From the NCBI GenBank assembly GCA_964644555.1, contig CAZXWI010000074.1, positions 1 to 7,572 on the forward strand: 7,572 bases of DNA, in the 5' to 3' direction. A program made the translations under genes and the position numbers. The stretch comes from RUG14186 sp964644555. GTDB taxonomy: Bacteria; Bacillota; Clostridia; Eubacteriales; Anaerofustaceae. This document shows positions 1 to 5,852 of this stretch, piece after piece; positions within the stretch are counted from its first letter, which is position 1, and each line of letters starts with the position of its first letter. The notes under the pieces were generated by a model. That model saw only the letters and a program-made list of their open reading frames with translations. It was not told the origin of the DNA and ran no database searches.

Positions 1-112
1 TTATTAGGTAAAATCATAAAAATAATTTATTCTATCAGGATATATCTAAAATAAAGTTAATTTATTATGTATATTTACTCAGATATCCGTATTTTCGTAA
101 CTCTGATAGTTT

Positions 113-140
113 AAAGCCACACTCGGTGAGTGCGGCTTTT
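113..140 (+). terminator. Hairpin, probable terminator of a gene left of the window
   Basis: AAAGCC (113-118) pairs with GGCTTT (134-139), and CACTC (120-124) pairs with GAGTG (128-132), around a 3-nt GGT loop. The pair 119/133 is an A.C mismatch in + strand RNA but becomes a G.U wobble in - strand RNA. On the + strand the stem runs into TTTT then GTGTG, a short T tract. Either strand could use it. The sequence does not show which gene it serves. Confidence 0.55.
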
Positions 141-165
141 GTGTGATAGGTTGTTAAATTATTTA

Positions 166-230
166 ATACATAAGAAGGGATAACAGCTTGATTATTTAAT
201 CGAAGCGTCTGCGCATAGCTTCTTATGTAT
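166..230. repeat. Inverted-repeat element, 12-bp perfect arms around 41 nt
   Basis: ATACATAAGAAG (166-177) is perfectly complementary to CTTCTTATGTAT (219-230). Inside the enclosed 41 nt a second hairpin can form: GCTTGATT (186-193) pairs with AATC (198-201) and GAAGC (202-206, one G unpaired) around an ATTT loop. As RNA this would be a branched stem-loop. I do not recognise a known riboswitch, tRNA or other RNA family, and I see no target-site duplication that would mark it as a small transposable element. Whether it works as RNA or DNA is open. Confidence 0.5.
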
Positions 231-286
231 ACGGCTTTTGCTTACCCGATTGTATATGATTTCATAAATAGACACTAATAAAATTT

Positions 287-318
287 AAAATGAGTTCGGC
301 CTTGCGGACTCATTTTTT
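287..318 (+). terminator. Strong intrinsic terminator upstream of the ROK gene
   Basis: AAAATGAGT (287-295) pairs with ACTCATTTT (308-316). The stem is extended inward by a T.G wobble and two further pairs (C297-G306, G298-C305), leaving a 6-nt loop. A run of six T follows at 313-318. The shape is a classic Rho-independent terminator for + strand transcription. It has some bidirectional potential, because the - strand side ends in TTTT, AAA, TTTT. It lies upstream of the kinase promoter, so it ends a transcript starting further left. No gene is visible between it and the hairpin at 113-139. Confidence 0.8.
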
Positions 319-340
319 GCATATACCATAAACCCCTCCA

Positions 341-360
341 CAATTTAAAAGTTAAAATTG
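341..360. promoter_or_regulatory. Imperfect palindrome overlapping the kinase -35 box, possible operator
   Basis: CAATTT (341-346) and AAATTG (355-360) form 6-bp inverted arms around an 8-bp AT-rich centre. The right arm overlaps the first three bases of the proposed -35 box of the sugar kinase gene. Position and symmetry suit a repressor site. The AT-rich composition makes chance symmetry quite possible, and no cognate repressor is in the window. Confidence 0.3.
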
Positions 361-386
361 ATTAATTACCGATAATGGTGTATGAT
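358..386 (+). promoter_or_regulatory. Sigma-A-type promoter of the ROK sugar kinase
   Basis: TTGATT (358-363) as -35 and TATGAT (381-386) as -10 are separated by 17 bp. The predicted start is near 393, giving a short leader of about 17 nt before the ATG at 410. GGAGGA (400-405) serves as ribosome binding site. Confidence 0.6.
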
Positions 387-409
387 AATACTATATTTCG
401 GAGGATAAC

Positions 410-1351
410 ATGTATATCGGAGCAATAGACATAGGCGGCAGCAAAACAATAGTGGGAATTGTCAATGAAAAAGGCGATGTTTTAATAAATCGTAAACTTC
501 CCACATATAAAGAGGATTATAAAAAACATTTTGCACTAACCGTTAAGGTTTTGTATGAACTAATCGACGAACTCGCTATTTCCAAATCAGACATAAGCGG
601 CATAGGTGTAGTTCTTCCCGGAATGGTTTCGGAAGATACTCTTTTGTATGCCCCTGCGGTGGATTGGCGAAACATAAATATAATAGAAGAATACAAATCG
701 TTGACGGGCTTTGATGTTATAAGAACCGAGGGTGATGTAAACGCTTGCGCCGTGGCAGAAGCGTTTTTAGGAGGGTATTCCGATCTTCTTTGGATAACCG
801 TCAGTAACGGGATCGGTGGAGCGCTCATTATAAATAATAAGCTTTATAAAGGCTCCGGTGATGTGGCAGGAGAAATAGGGCATATAAAAGTCGATTATGA
901 CAGCAGTGTAGTCTGTTCCTGTGGTCAGCTCGGCTGTGTCGAGGCTTTGGCATCGGGTTTCGGAATCGGACGGAAAGTGCAAAGCGAAGCCGAAAAAAAT
1001 GAAAATTATAAAAACCTTTTTATAAAAAACAATCTCCCGATTGATGCCAAAGGCTGTTCCGAGTTGGCAAGGCAAAACGATGAAACATCTCTTAAAATAT
1101 TCGAAACCGCAGGAGTTTATATAGGCAGAGCGTTATCAAGCGCATTAAACCTTTTAAATCCGCAAAGAGTTTTCATTGGGGGAGGGGTGTCGCTCTCTTT
1201 GGATTTGTTATTGCCGAATATAAGAGCTACCTTAAATTCATCATGTGTCGAATTTGTTGCAGATACACCCATTGAGCAGACCAAGCTCGGCTATCATGCC
1301 GCATTGGTCGGCGCTGCAATGCTGGTTTTGGCTGATGAAATAATCGGATAA
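410..1351 (+). CDS. ROK-family sugar kinase (glucokinase-like)
   Basis: This 313-residue cytoplasmic protein is a typical-length ROK kinase, a family that phosphorylates glucose or related hexoses with ATP. Visible motifs are the phosphate-binding loop DIGGSKT (7-13), the segment GDVNACAVAE (108-117) carrying the likely catalytic Asp109, and SNGIGG (132-137). The ROK signature follows, with EIGH (155-158) and CSCGQLGC (169-176), whose His158, Cys169, Cys171 and Cys176 match the family's zinc site. A second nucleotide-binding loop IGGGVS lies at 256-261. There is no N-terminal helix-turn-helix, so it is a kinase and not a NagC/XylR-type repressor. The usual NDAN is GDVN and the usual GTGIGG is SNGIGG, mild departures that leave substrate uncertain: glucose, N-acetylmannosamine, fructose or allose are all possible. 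GGAGGA at 400-405 sets the ATG start. It is transcribed alone and ends at a shared terminator. Confidence 0.92.
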   Translation: MYIGAIDIGGSKTIVGIVNEKGDVLINRKLPTYKEDYKKHFALTVKVLYELIDELAISKSDISGIGVVLPGMVSEDTLLYAPAVDWRNINIIEEYKSLTGFDVIRTEGDVNACAVAEAFLGGYSDLLWITVSNGIGGALIINNKLYKGSGDVAGEIGHIKVDYDSSVVCSCGQLGCVEALASGFGIGRKVQSEAEKNENYKNLFIKNNLPIDAKGCSELARQNDETSLKIFETAGVYIGRALSSALNLLNPQRVFIGGGVSLSLDLLLPNIRATLNSSCVEFVADTPIEQTKLGYHAALVGAAMLVLADEIIG

Positions 1352-1367
1352 TAAATTACAGTGTAAT

Positions 1368-1398
1368 AAAATAAGGACCTATTACGGTCCTTATTTTT
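1368..1398. terminator. Bidirectional terminator between the ROK kinase and serine dehydratase
   Basis: AAATAAGGACC (1369-1379) pairs with GGTCCTTATTT (1386-1396), with one more A-T pair (1368/1397) outside and a 6-nt loop. On the + strand it ends in a T run (1394-1399) just after the kinase gene. On the - strand the TAA stop of the serine dehydratase (1391-1393) lies within the stem, and TTTTATTAC follows. One hairpin therefore serves both convergent genes. Confidence 0.85.
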
Positions 1399-2593
1399 TC
1401 GTATATTTAACAGCCAAGCCCCCCTCCGATGTTTCACGGTAGAAGCGGTGCATATTCTGACCTGTTTCCAGCATGGCTGCCACCACCGTATCGAAAGATA
1501 TCTTTCTTGTGTGCGTTAAGAAGTTTGCCAAGTTCAATGAATCGATTGCTCTCATTGCCGCTACGGCATTTCTTTCGATGCACGGTATTTGCACAAGCCC
1601 GTCAATAGGGTCGCAAGTCAGCCCGAGATGGTGTTCCATGGATATCTCGGCTGCGTATTCTATTTGATCCAGATCCATTTCGTACAGTTCCGCCAAAGCC
1701 GCTGCTGCCATACAGCAGGCACTTCCGATTTCCGCTTGACAGCCGCACTCCGCTCCGCTTATCGAAGCATTTGTTTTGATAACATTTCCTATTATCCCGC
1801 CTACTGCAAGCGCATGCAGAACTTCTTCATCGGAAAAACCTTTTTTCTCCTGCATATATCTTAACACGCTCGGCACGACTCCGCTTGCTCCGCAGGTGGG
1901 CGATGTTACCACAATGCCCATATCGGCATTCTGTTCGCTTACCGCATATGCGTAGCTTGCCACGATTCGGCTCTCTTTCGTTTCGGGACGCTCGTCAATA
2001 TGCCTTTGCGAAAAAAGCAGTTTTGCTTTTCGCTGTATTTCAAGCCCTCCCGAAAGTATCCCCTCGGCTTCAAGCCCTTCGTCAATGGAGTTTTTCATGG
2101 CTTTCCAAATTTGCGCAAGATAATCCCAGATGGTATCTCCCTCGAATCTTTCGGCATATTGCCATAATCTTATCTTATTTTCCAGGCAATAGGTTTTTAT
2201 TTCTTCAAAATTTTTGTGCGGATACACTTCCACCTCGCTGGCAACGCCTCTGCCCTCAATTTCTATGCTTCCTCCGCCTATGCTGAATACTCTCCAAAAC
2301 CCGATTTGTTCTTCGTTTTTGTATGCGAAAAATTCCATCGTGTTTGGGTGATGCAGCACCACATCATCTTCGCAAAATATTATTTCGGACTCAGTAGGCA
2401 AAAGCCCCTCTCGTATGGCTTTGTCCGTCATATGGCCCTTGCCTGTTTTTGCAAGTGAACCGTACAGCACCACCTTTACGAAATCCGCATTATCGTATTC
2501 TTTTCCGAAGAGCTTTGCCGCATTGTTTGGCCCCATAGTGTGTGAGCTTGACGGTCCGTGTCCTATCTTATACAAACTTTTCAGTGATTTCAT
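1391..2593 (-). CDS. sdaA: L-serine dehydratase, single-chain iron-sulfur type
   Basis: This 400-residue enzyme deaminates L-serine to pyruvate and ammonia using a [4Fe-4S] cluster (EC 4.3.1.17). The N-terminal beta domain carries the conserved SSSHTMGP (15-22). The C-terminal alpha domain carries SPTCGASGVVPSVL (231-244), GCQAEIGSACCMAAAA (284-299) and CDPIDGLVQIPC (327-338). Cys285, Cys327 and Cys338 have the 42- and 11-residue spacing known for cluster ligands in the Legionella enzyme. Many Firmicutes split this protein into two subunits; here the domains are fused. It is shorter than the roughly 450-residue proteobacterial form and ends in YTKK, without the C-terminal cysteine that plugs the active site in some relatives. 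I chose the ATG at 2593 because AAAGGGGA (2600-2607) sits just upstream. An in-frame GTG at 2617 would place that ribosome site inside the gene. It is convergent with the ROK gene and divergent from the response regulator. Confidence 0.94.
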   Translation of the reverse strand: MKSLKSLYKIGHGPSSSHTMGPNNAAKLFGKEYDNADFVKVVLYGSLAKTGKGHMTDKAIREGLLPTESEIIFCEDDVVLHHPNTMEFFAYKNEEQIGFWRVFSIGGGSIEIEGRGVASEVEVYPHKNFEEIKTYCLENKIRLWQYAERFEGDTIWDYLAQIWKAMKNSIDEGLEAEGILSGGLEIQRKAKLLFSQRHIDERPETKESRIVASYAYAVSEQNADMGIVVTSPTCGASGVVPSVLRYMQEKKGFSDEEVLHALAVGGIIGNVIKTNASISGAECGCQAEIGSACCMAAAALAELYEMDLDQIEYAAEISMEHHLGLTCDPIDGLVQIPCIERNAVAAMRAIDSLNLANFLTHTRKISFDTVVAAMLETGQNMHRFYRETSEGGLAVKYTKK

Positions 2594-2639
2594 TTGTATT
2601 CCCCTTTGTATATGCACCTTTAAGATGTATTCTGTTTAT

Positions 2640-2648
2640 ATTTTAACA
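2640..2648 (-). promoter_or_regulatory. Possible extended -10 of the serine dehydratase promoter
   Basis: On the - strand the sequence reads TGTTAAAAT, an extended -10 element (TG, one base, TAAAAT). It would start transcription near 2633, about 40 nt before the ATG. No good -35 box lies 16-18 bp upstream, so this is a weak call. Confidence 0.3.
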
Positions 2649-2704
2649 CATAAGATAAAATTTACTTATAATACTTTAAAGCACAATTCTAATTCTTGCT
2701 TAAA

Positions 2705-2732
2705 TTGACATGTTAAAGAAAAGTTGTATAAT
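2705..2732 (+). promoter_or_regulatory. Perfect-consensus sigma-A promoter of the two-component operon
   Basis: TTGACA (2705-2710) and TATAAT (2727-2732) both match the consensus exactly, separated by 16 bp. The predicted start is near 2739, only about 24 nt before the response regulator ATG. A tandem AATTCT pair (2685-2696) lies just upstream of the -35. Confidence 0.75.
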
Positions 2733-2762
2733 AATATATATAAATCACAAAGGATAATTAAT

Positions 2763-3443
2763 ATGAATGTTCTGCTTATTGAAGATGAAATAAATATTGC
2801 CAAACCATTATGCAAAATGCTGGAGAAAAACAATATCCATGCCGACAGCGTCTACGACGGACTCTCCGGCTACATACAGGGTAAACGAAATACCTACGAT
2901 GTTATAATTTTGGATATAATGCTTCCCGAAATGAATGGGCTTGATGTATTGAAAAATTTGCGAAACGAAAATATCCTCACTCCCATACTTCTTCTCACTG
3001 CCAAGGACAGCGTGGAGGACAAGGTAAAAGGGCTGGAGCTCGGCGCAGACGATTACCTCACAAAGCCCTTTGCCATGGACGAATTTATTGCCAGAGTAAA
3101 GGCTCTTTCTCGAAGAAGCGTCAGCACATTTACCCCGAATACCCTTTCATTCGGGGATATTTCTCTTAATGTAAATACGGCTCTTTTGATAATTGGAGAT
3201 AGTACCGAAACGCTTCCCTCAAAAGAAGCACAAATGCTGGAGATCCTTATGAAAAACCCAAATACTATAATATCGAAAGAGTACCTCCTCGATACGGTTT
3301 GGGGGTTTGACAGCGAAGCCACCGATAACACCGTGGAAATATATATGCACTATTTGAGAAAGAAGCTTTTAAAAAGCAAAACCGTCAAGATAACCACAAG
3401 GCGAAATTTGGGTTACATAATAGAGGAAACCGAAAATGCTTAA
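2763..3443 (+). CDS. OmpR/PhoB-family response regulator
   Basis: This 226-residue DNA-binding regulator is presumably phosphorylated by the sensor kinase encoded next to it. The receiver domain spans about 1-115, with the acidic pair Glu8-Asp9, phosphoacceptor Asp51 in VIILDIMLPEMNG, the switch Thr79 and Lys101-Pro102. A winged-helix domain covers about 127-222, with a recognition helix near NTVEIYMHYLRKKL (189-202) and the closing wing motif TTRRNLGYII (211-220). The usual RGLGY is RNLGY here. I chose the ATG at 2763 because AAAGGA (2749-2754) lies 8 nt upstream and the N-terminus MNVLLIEDE fits the family exactly. An in-frame TTG at 2724 lies inside the promoter. The stop overlaps the kinase start by 8 bp, indicating coupled translation. 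Sequence alone does not place it in a named subgroup. Confidence 0.95.
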   Translation: MNVLLIEDEINIAKPLCKMLEKNNIHADSVYDGLSGYIQGKRNTYDVIILDIMLPEMNGLDVLKNLRNENILTPILLLTAKDSVEDKVKGLELGADDYLTKPFAMDEFIARVKALSRRSVSTFTPNTLSFGDISLNVNTALLIIGDSTETLPSKEAQMLEILMKNPNTIISKEYLLDTVWGFDSEATDNTVEIYMHYLRKKLLKSKTVKITTRRNLGYIIEETENA

Positions 3444-4758
3444 AAAACTGAAAGTGCGTATGACCTTGCTCAATTCGGCAGTGGTTTTGGGGATACTCAT
3501 ATGCATTGTAACATTCGTATTTATCAGCGTGAGAATAGAAACAACGCAGCGCTGTGACGAAGAACTTATGAATCACGCTTATATGCTGAAGCGATATGTC
3601 GGTTTGTTTGAAGAAAGTTCATCGGGAGCAAATGCCGAACTCTGCGAAGAATATTATAATTTCAAGGAAAGGCTCTCTTCCACAAATGTCAGCTACGGCA
3701 TATGGGATATTTCCGATAAAGAATATGTCTATGTCAGCAGCTACAGTATTTTGCCCGAAACGCTATCGAGCATACGAAAGCTGATATTTGCTTCCGACAC
3801 CAAAGCTATAGTCGAAAAAACGGAATCCGATGGCAAATATTTCATTCATCTTTACGAATACAACGGGCTGAGTTTAAGAATCTGCTCCACGGTAGTCGCT
3901 TCCGACAGCGGCAGTATGAGAATAATCCAAACCGTGCAAAATATGGATATGCAGGAAAGCTTTGCCGATACTTTTACGGATTTCTTGCTTCTTGCAATTC
4001 TCATAGGGGTTTTGTTGTCGCTCATATCCGGTTATTATATAGCCGGCAATGCCATGAAACCCATTCAGGACACACTTAATCAGCAAAAGGAATTTATTGC
4101 CGATGCTTCACATGAGCTGCGTACCCCTATCACTATTATGCGCACCAACCTCGATGTGGTAAAAGCCTGCGATGATGAAACCGTGGAGTCGCAAATGGAA
4201 TGGATAGAAAGCGCCTACAAAGAAACCGAGCATATGCAAAATTTGGTAGATAATCTCTTGCAAATAGCCAAGTCAGATGCAGGGCACGATGATTTAATCA
4301 GACAGGAGTTCTTCTTGCAAAAGCTTTGCCTTGATGTAAAAAATCGTTTCGAGCCTATCGCCCAAAAGAAAAATATCACTATTCGCTACAAAAGCACAGT
4401 ACCTAATCTGGCAATCACTGCCGACTACAAAAAATTGTCGCAGCTATTGTCCATAGTTATGGATAATGCCATAAAGTATTCATTGGATAATCAAATCGTG
4501 GAACTCACTTTGCGAATGGGCGATAACAAACATGCCATTATAGAGGTAATCGACCACGGTATAGGCATCGATACTAAAGAACTTGATAACATATTCAAGC
4601 GCTTTTACCGCACCGACAAGGCTCGAAGCCGCAAAGAGGGAGGAACCGGATTGGGGCTTTCCATTGCAAGACAGATAGCCGAGGCTCATTTCGGCACTGT
4701 TGAAGCCGAGAGCAAAAAGGGCAAAGGCACAAAAATAATTATTACATTGCCGCTATGA
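3436..4758 (+). CDS. Membrane sensor histidine kinase with reduced HAMP region
   Basis: This 440-residue kinase pairs with the preceding response regulator. A first membrane helix lies at about 11-33. An extracytoplasmic sensor domain of roughly 145 residues follows (35-180), then a second helix at about 182-204. The phosphoacceptor is His226 in ASHELRTP (224-231). The ATPase domain shows the N box with Asn344 (VMDNAIKYS), the G1 box DHGIG (373-377), the F box FKRFYR (387-392) and the G2 box GTGLGLSI (403-410). Only about 22 residues separate the second helix from His226, so a full HAMP domain does not fit; MKPIQ (207-211) is the remnant. The sensor domain carries no motif I recognise, so the signal is unknown. 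The ATG lies within the regulator's last codons (ATGCTTAA), with AGAGGAA at 3422-3428 as ribosome site. The kinase core is certain. Confidence 0.95.
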   Translation: MLKKLKVRMTLLNSAVVLGILICIVTFVFISVRIETTQRCDEELMNHAYMLKRYVGLFEESSSGANAELCEEYYNFKERLSSTNVSYGIWDISDKEYVYVSSYSILPETLSSIRKLIFASDTKAIVEKTESDGKYFIHLYEYNGLSLRICSTVVASDSGSMRIIQTVQNMDMQESFADTFTDFLLLAILIGVLLSLISGYYIAGNAMKPIQDTLNQQKEFIADASHELRTPITIMRTNLDVVKACDDETVESQMEWIESAYKETEHMQNLVDNLLQIAKSDAGHDDLIRQEFFLQKLCLDVKNRFEPIAQKKNITIRYKSTVPNLAITADYKKLSQLLSIVMDNAIKYSLDNQIVELTLRMGDNKHAIIEVIDHGIGIDTKELDNIFKRFYRTDKARSRKEGGTGLGLSIARQIAEAHFGTVEAESKKGKGTKIIITLPL

Positions 4759-4818
4759 TGTAACTATGTTTATATTATTTTTTTAAGTTTATATAACCGA
4801 TTCGATTAAGGAGTTTTT

Positions 4819-5769
4819 ATGAAAGTTTATGCCCCCGAATATTACGAAAAATTTAATTGCATAGCTGCAAAATGTAAACATAACTGCTGTATAGGTTGGG
4901 AGATAGACATAGATGAAACCTCTCTTAAGAAATATGAAGATTTAAACACGCCTTTTGCTCATAAGGTATGCGAAAACATAGAGTACGAACCCACTGCTCA
5001 TTTTAAGCTTAAAGATTCCGATAGATGCGCCTTTTTAAACGAAGATAACCTTTGCGAAATAATAGTAAATCTCGGTAAAGGTGCATTATGCGATATCTGC
5101 GCAGAACACCCCCGTTTCAGAAATTATTATTCCGATAGGGTGGAGGTAGGTTTGGGGCTTTGCTGCGAAGCAGCTTCAAGGATTATCCTTTCGGATAAAA
5201 GAGGATTTTCGCTTGTGTATCTGGAAGACTCTGAAAACGAAGATTGTTACAAATTCGGAGAAGAAGAGTTTTTCTCATTCAGAGAAAAATGTATTGATAT
5301 ATTTTCGGATAAATCCATGAACCTTTACGATAAAATTTCCGAATTTGCCAGAATATGCCGCTGTAAGAAGCTTAATAAGAACATTGACGAATGGGTAGAT
5401 ATATTTTTCGTCTTGGAAGAAATGGATCCTGTAAGAGGGGAAATCATCTCTGATATAAAAAATTATGTATCGAAAGATAGTTTACACTCATTTATCAAAA
5501 ACGCCGATGAGTGTTTTGCAAACCTCGCATTATATTTCATCTACCGTCATTTTGCCAAATATTTCGAAGGGTATTCTGTTTCAGATGTGGCAAATTTCGT
5601 GCTGCTGTGTTTAGTAAGTGTTATGGCAATGTGCGTTGCAGAATACGAAAAGAATAAATCATTGAGTTTTGATAGCATAGTGGAGTATGCAAGAATTTTT
5701 TCTTCCGAAATAGAGTATTCCGAAGAAAATACATATGCTCTTTTGGAAATTTGTGCTTTGGGGGACTGA
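4819..5769 (+). CDS. fliB: FliB-family (flagellin lysine-N-methylase-like) cysteine-rich protein
   Basis: This 316-residue protein has the family's cysteine-rich N-terminal half. Cys14, Cys19 and Cys23-Cys24 occur in FNCIAAKCKHNCCIGWEIDID (12-32). Cys70, Cys79, Cys91, Cys94 and the pair Cys115-Cys116 follow. These resemble the CxxCxxCC/YkgJ-FliB metal-binding pattern. Salmonella FliB methylates surface lysines of flagellin with S-adenosylmethionine through an iron-sulfur cluster, and many Firmicutes carry relatives annotated the same way. This copy is shorter than the roughly 400-residue enterobacterial enzyme, its helical C-terminal half is not recognisable to me, and no flagellar gene is in view. 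Its substrate may therefore not be flagellin. AAGGAG (4808-4813) sets the ATG start. It follows the sensor kinase after 60 bp with no terminator and no clear promoter, so it may share the two-component transcript. No signal peptide is seen, so it is probably cytoplasmic. Confidence 0.8.
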   Translation: MKVYAPEYYEKFNCIAAKCKHNCCIGWEIDIDETSLKKYEDLNTPFAHKVCENIEYEPTAHFKLKDSDRCAFLNEDNLCEIIVNLGKGALCDICAEHPRFRNYYSDRVEVGLGLCCEAASRIILSDKRGFSLVYLEDSENEDCYKFGEEEFFSFREKCIDIFSDKSMNLYDKISEFARICRCKKLNKNIDEWVDIFFVLEEMDPVRGEIISDIKNYVSKDSLHSFIKNADECFANLALYFIYRHFAKYFEGYSVSDVANFVLLCLVSVMAMCVAEYEKNKSLSFDSIVEYARIFSSEIEYSEENTYALLEICALGD

Positions 5770-5812
5770 TGTATTTATTCTGAACCAAATTATTTTAATA
5801 ATAGCAAAAACG

Positions 5813-5848
5813 GCTCAAAAGTATTTAACTTAAATACCTTTGAGCTTT
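5813..5848. terminator. Bidirectional terminator between the FliB-like gene and the mutase
   Basis: GCTCAAA (5813-5819) pairs with TTTGAGC (5839-5845) and GTATTTA (5821-5827) with TAAATAC (5831-5837), around a 3-nt loop. The pair 5820/5838 is A.C on the + strand but G.U on the - strand, so the - strand stem is unbroken. On the - strand five T follow (5806-5810), a good terminator for the mutase gene, whose stop is at 5853. On the + strand CTTTGATTTTATTTT follows, adequate for the FliB-like gene. Confidence 0.85.
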
Positions 5849-5852
5849 GATT

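Larger units (their letters stand above)
1..409. other. Intergenic region without a convincing gene
   Basis: This stretch has stop codons in all frames at short intervals and no credible coding region. Frame 1 is open from the window edge to a TAA at 52-54. Those 17 codons are AT-rich and could be either the tail of an upstream gene or chance. The region holds a hairpin at 113-139, a long inverted-repeat element at 166-230, a strong terminator at 287-318, an imperfect palindrome at 341-360 and the promoter and ribosome binding site of the sugar kinase. These are listed separately. Confidence 0.75.

Noticed and set aside
225..278. A 17-codon reading frame (ATG at 225, TAA at 276-278) ending 8 nt before the 287-318 terminator, possible leader peptide.
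   Set aside because: No ribosome binding site precedes the ATG, and the start codon is buried in the right arm of the 166-230 inverted repeat. Nothing in the composition suggests an attenuating peptide.
1702..1718. CTGCTG/CAGCAG inverted repeat.
   Set aside because: It is within the alanine-rich coding segment of the serine dehydratase and has no T tract; it follows from repeated codons.
1885..2286. Open reading frame of 133 codons on the + strand opposite the serine dehydratase.
   Set aside because: It is the complementary shadow of a well-supported gene, with no ribosome site and a protein that resembles nothing.
2594..2617. In-frame GTG at 2617 giving the serine dehydratase eight extra residues.
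   Set aside because: The strong AAAGGGGA ribosome site (2600-2607) lies between this GTG and the ATG at 2593, which matches the family N-terminus.
2724..2762. In-frame TTG at 2724 giving the response regulator 13 extra residues.
   Set aside because: It lies within the promoter, before the predicted transcription start, and the ATG at 2763 has its own ribosome site.
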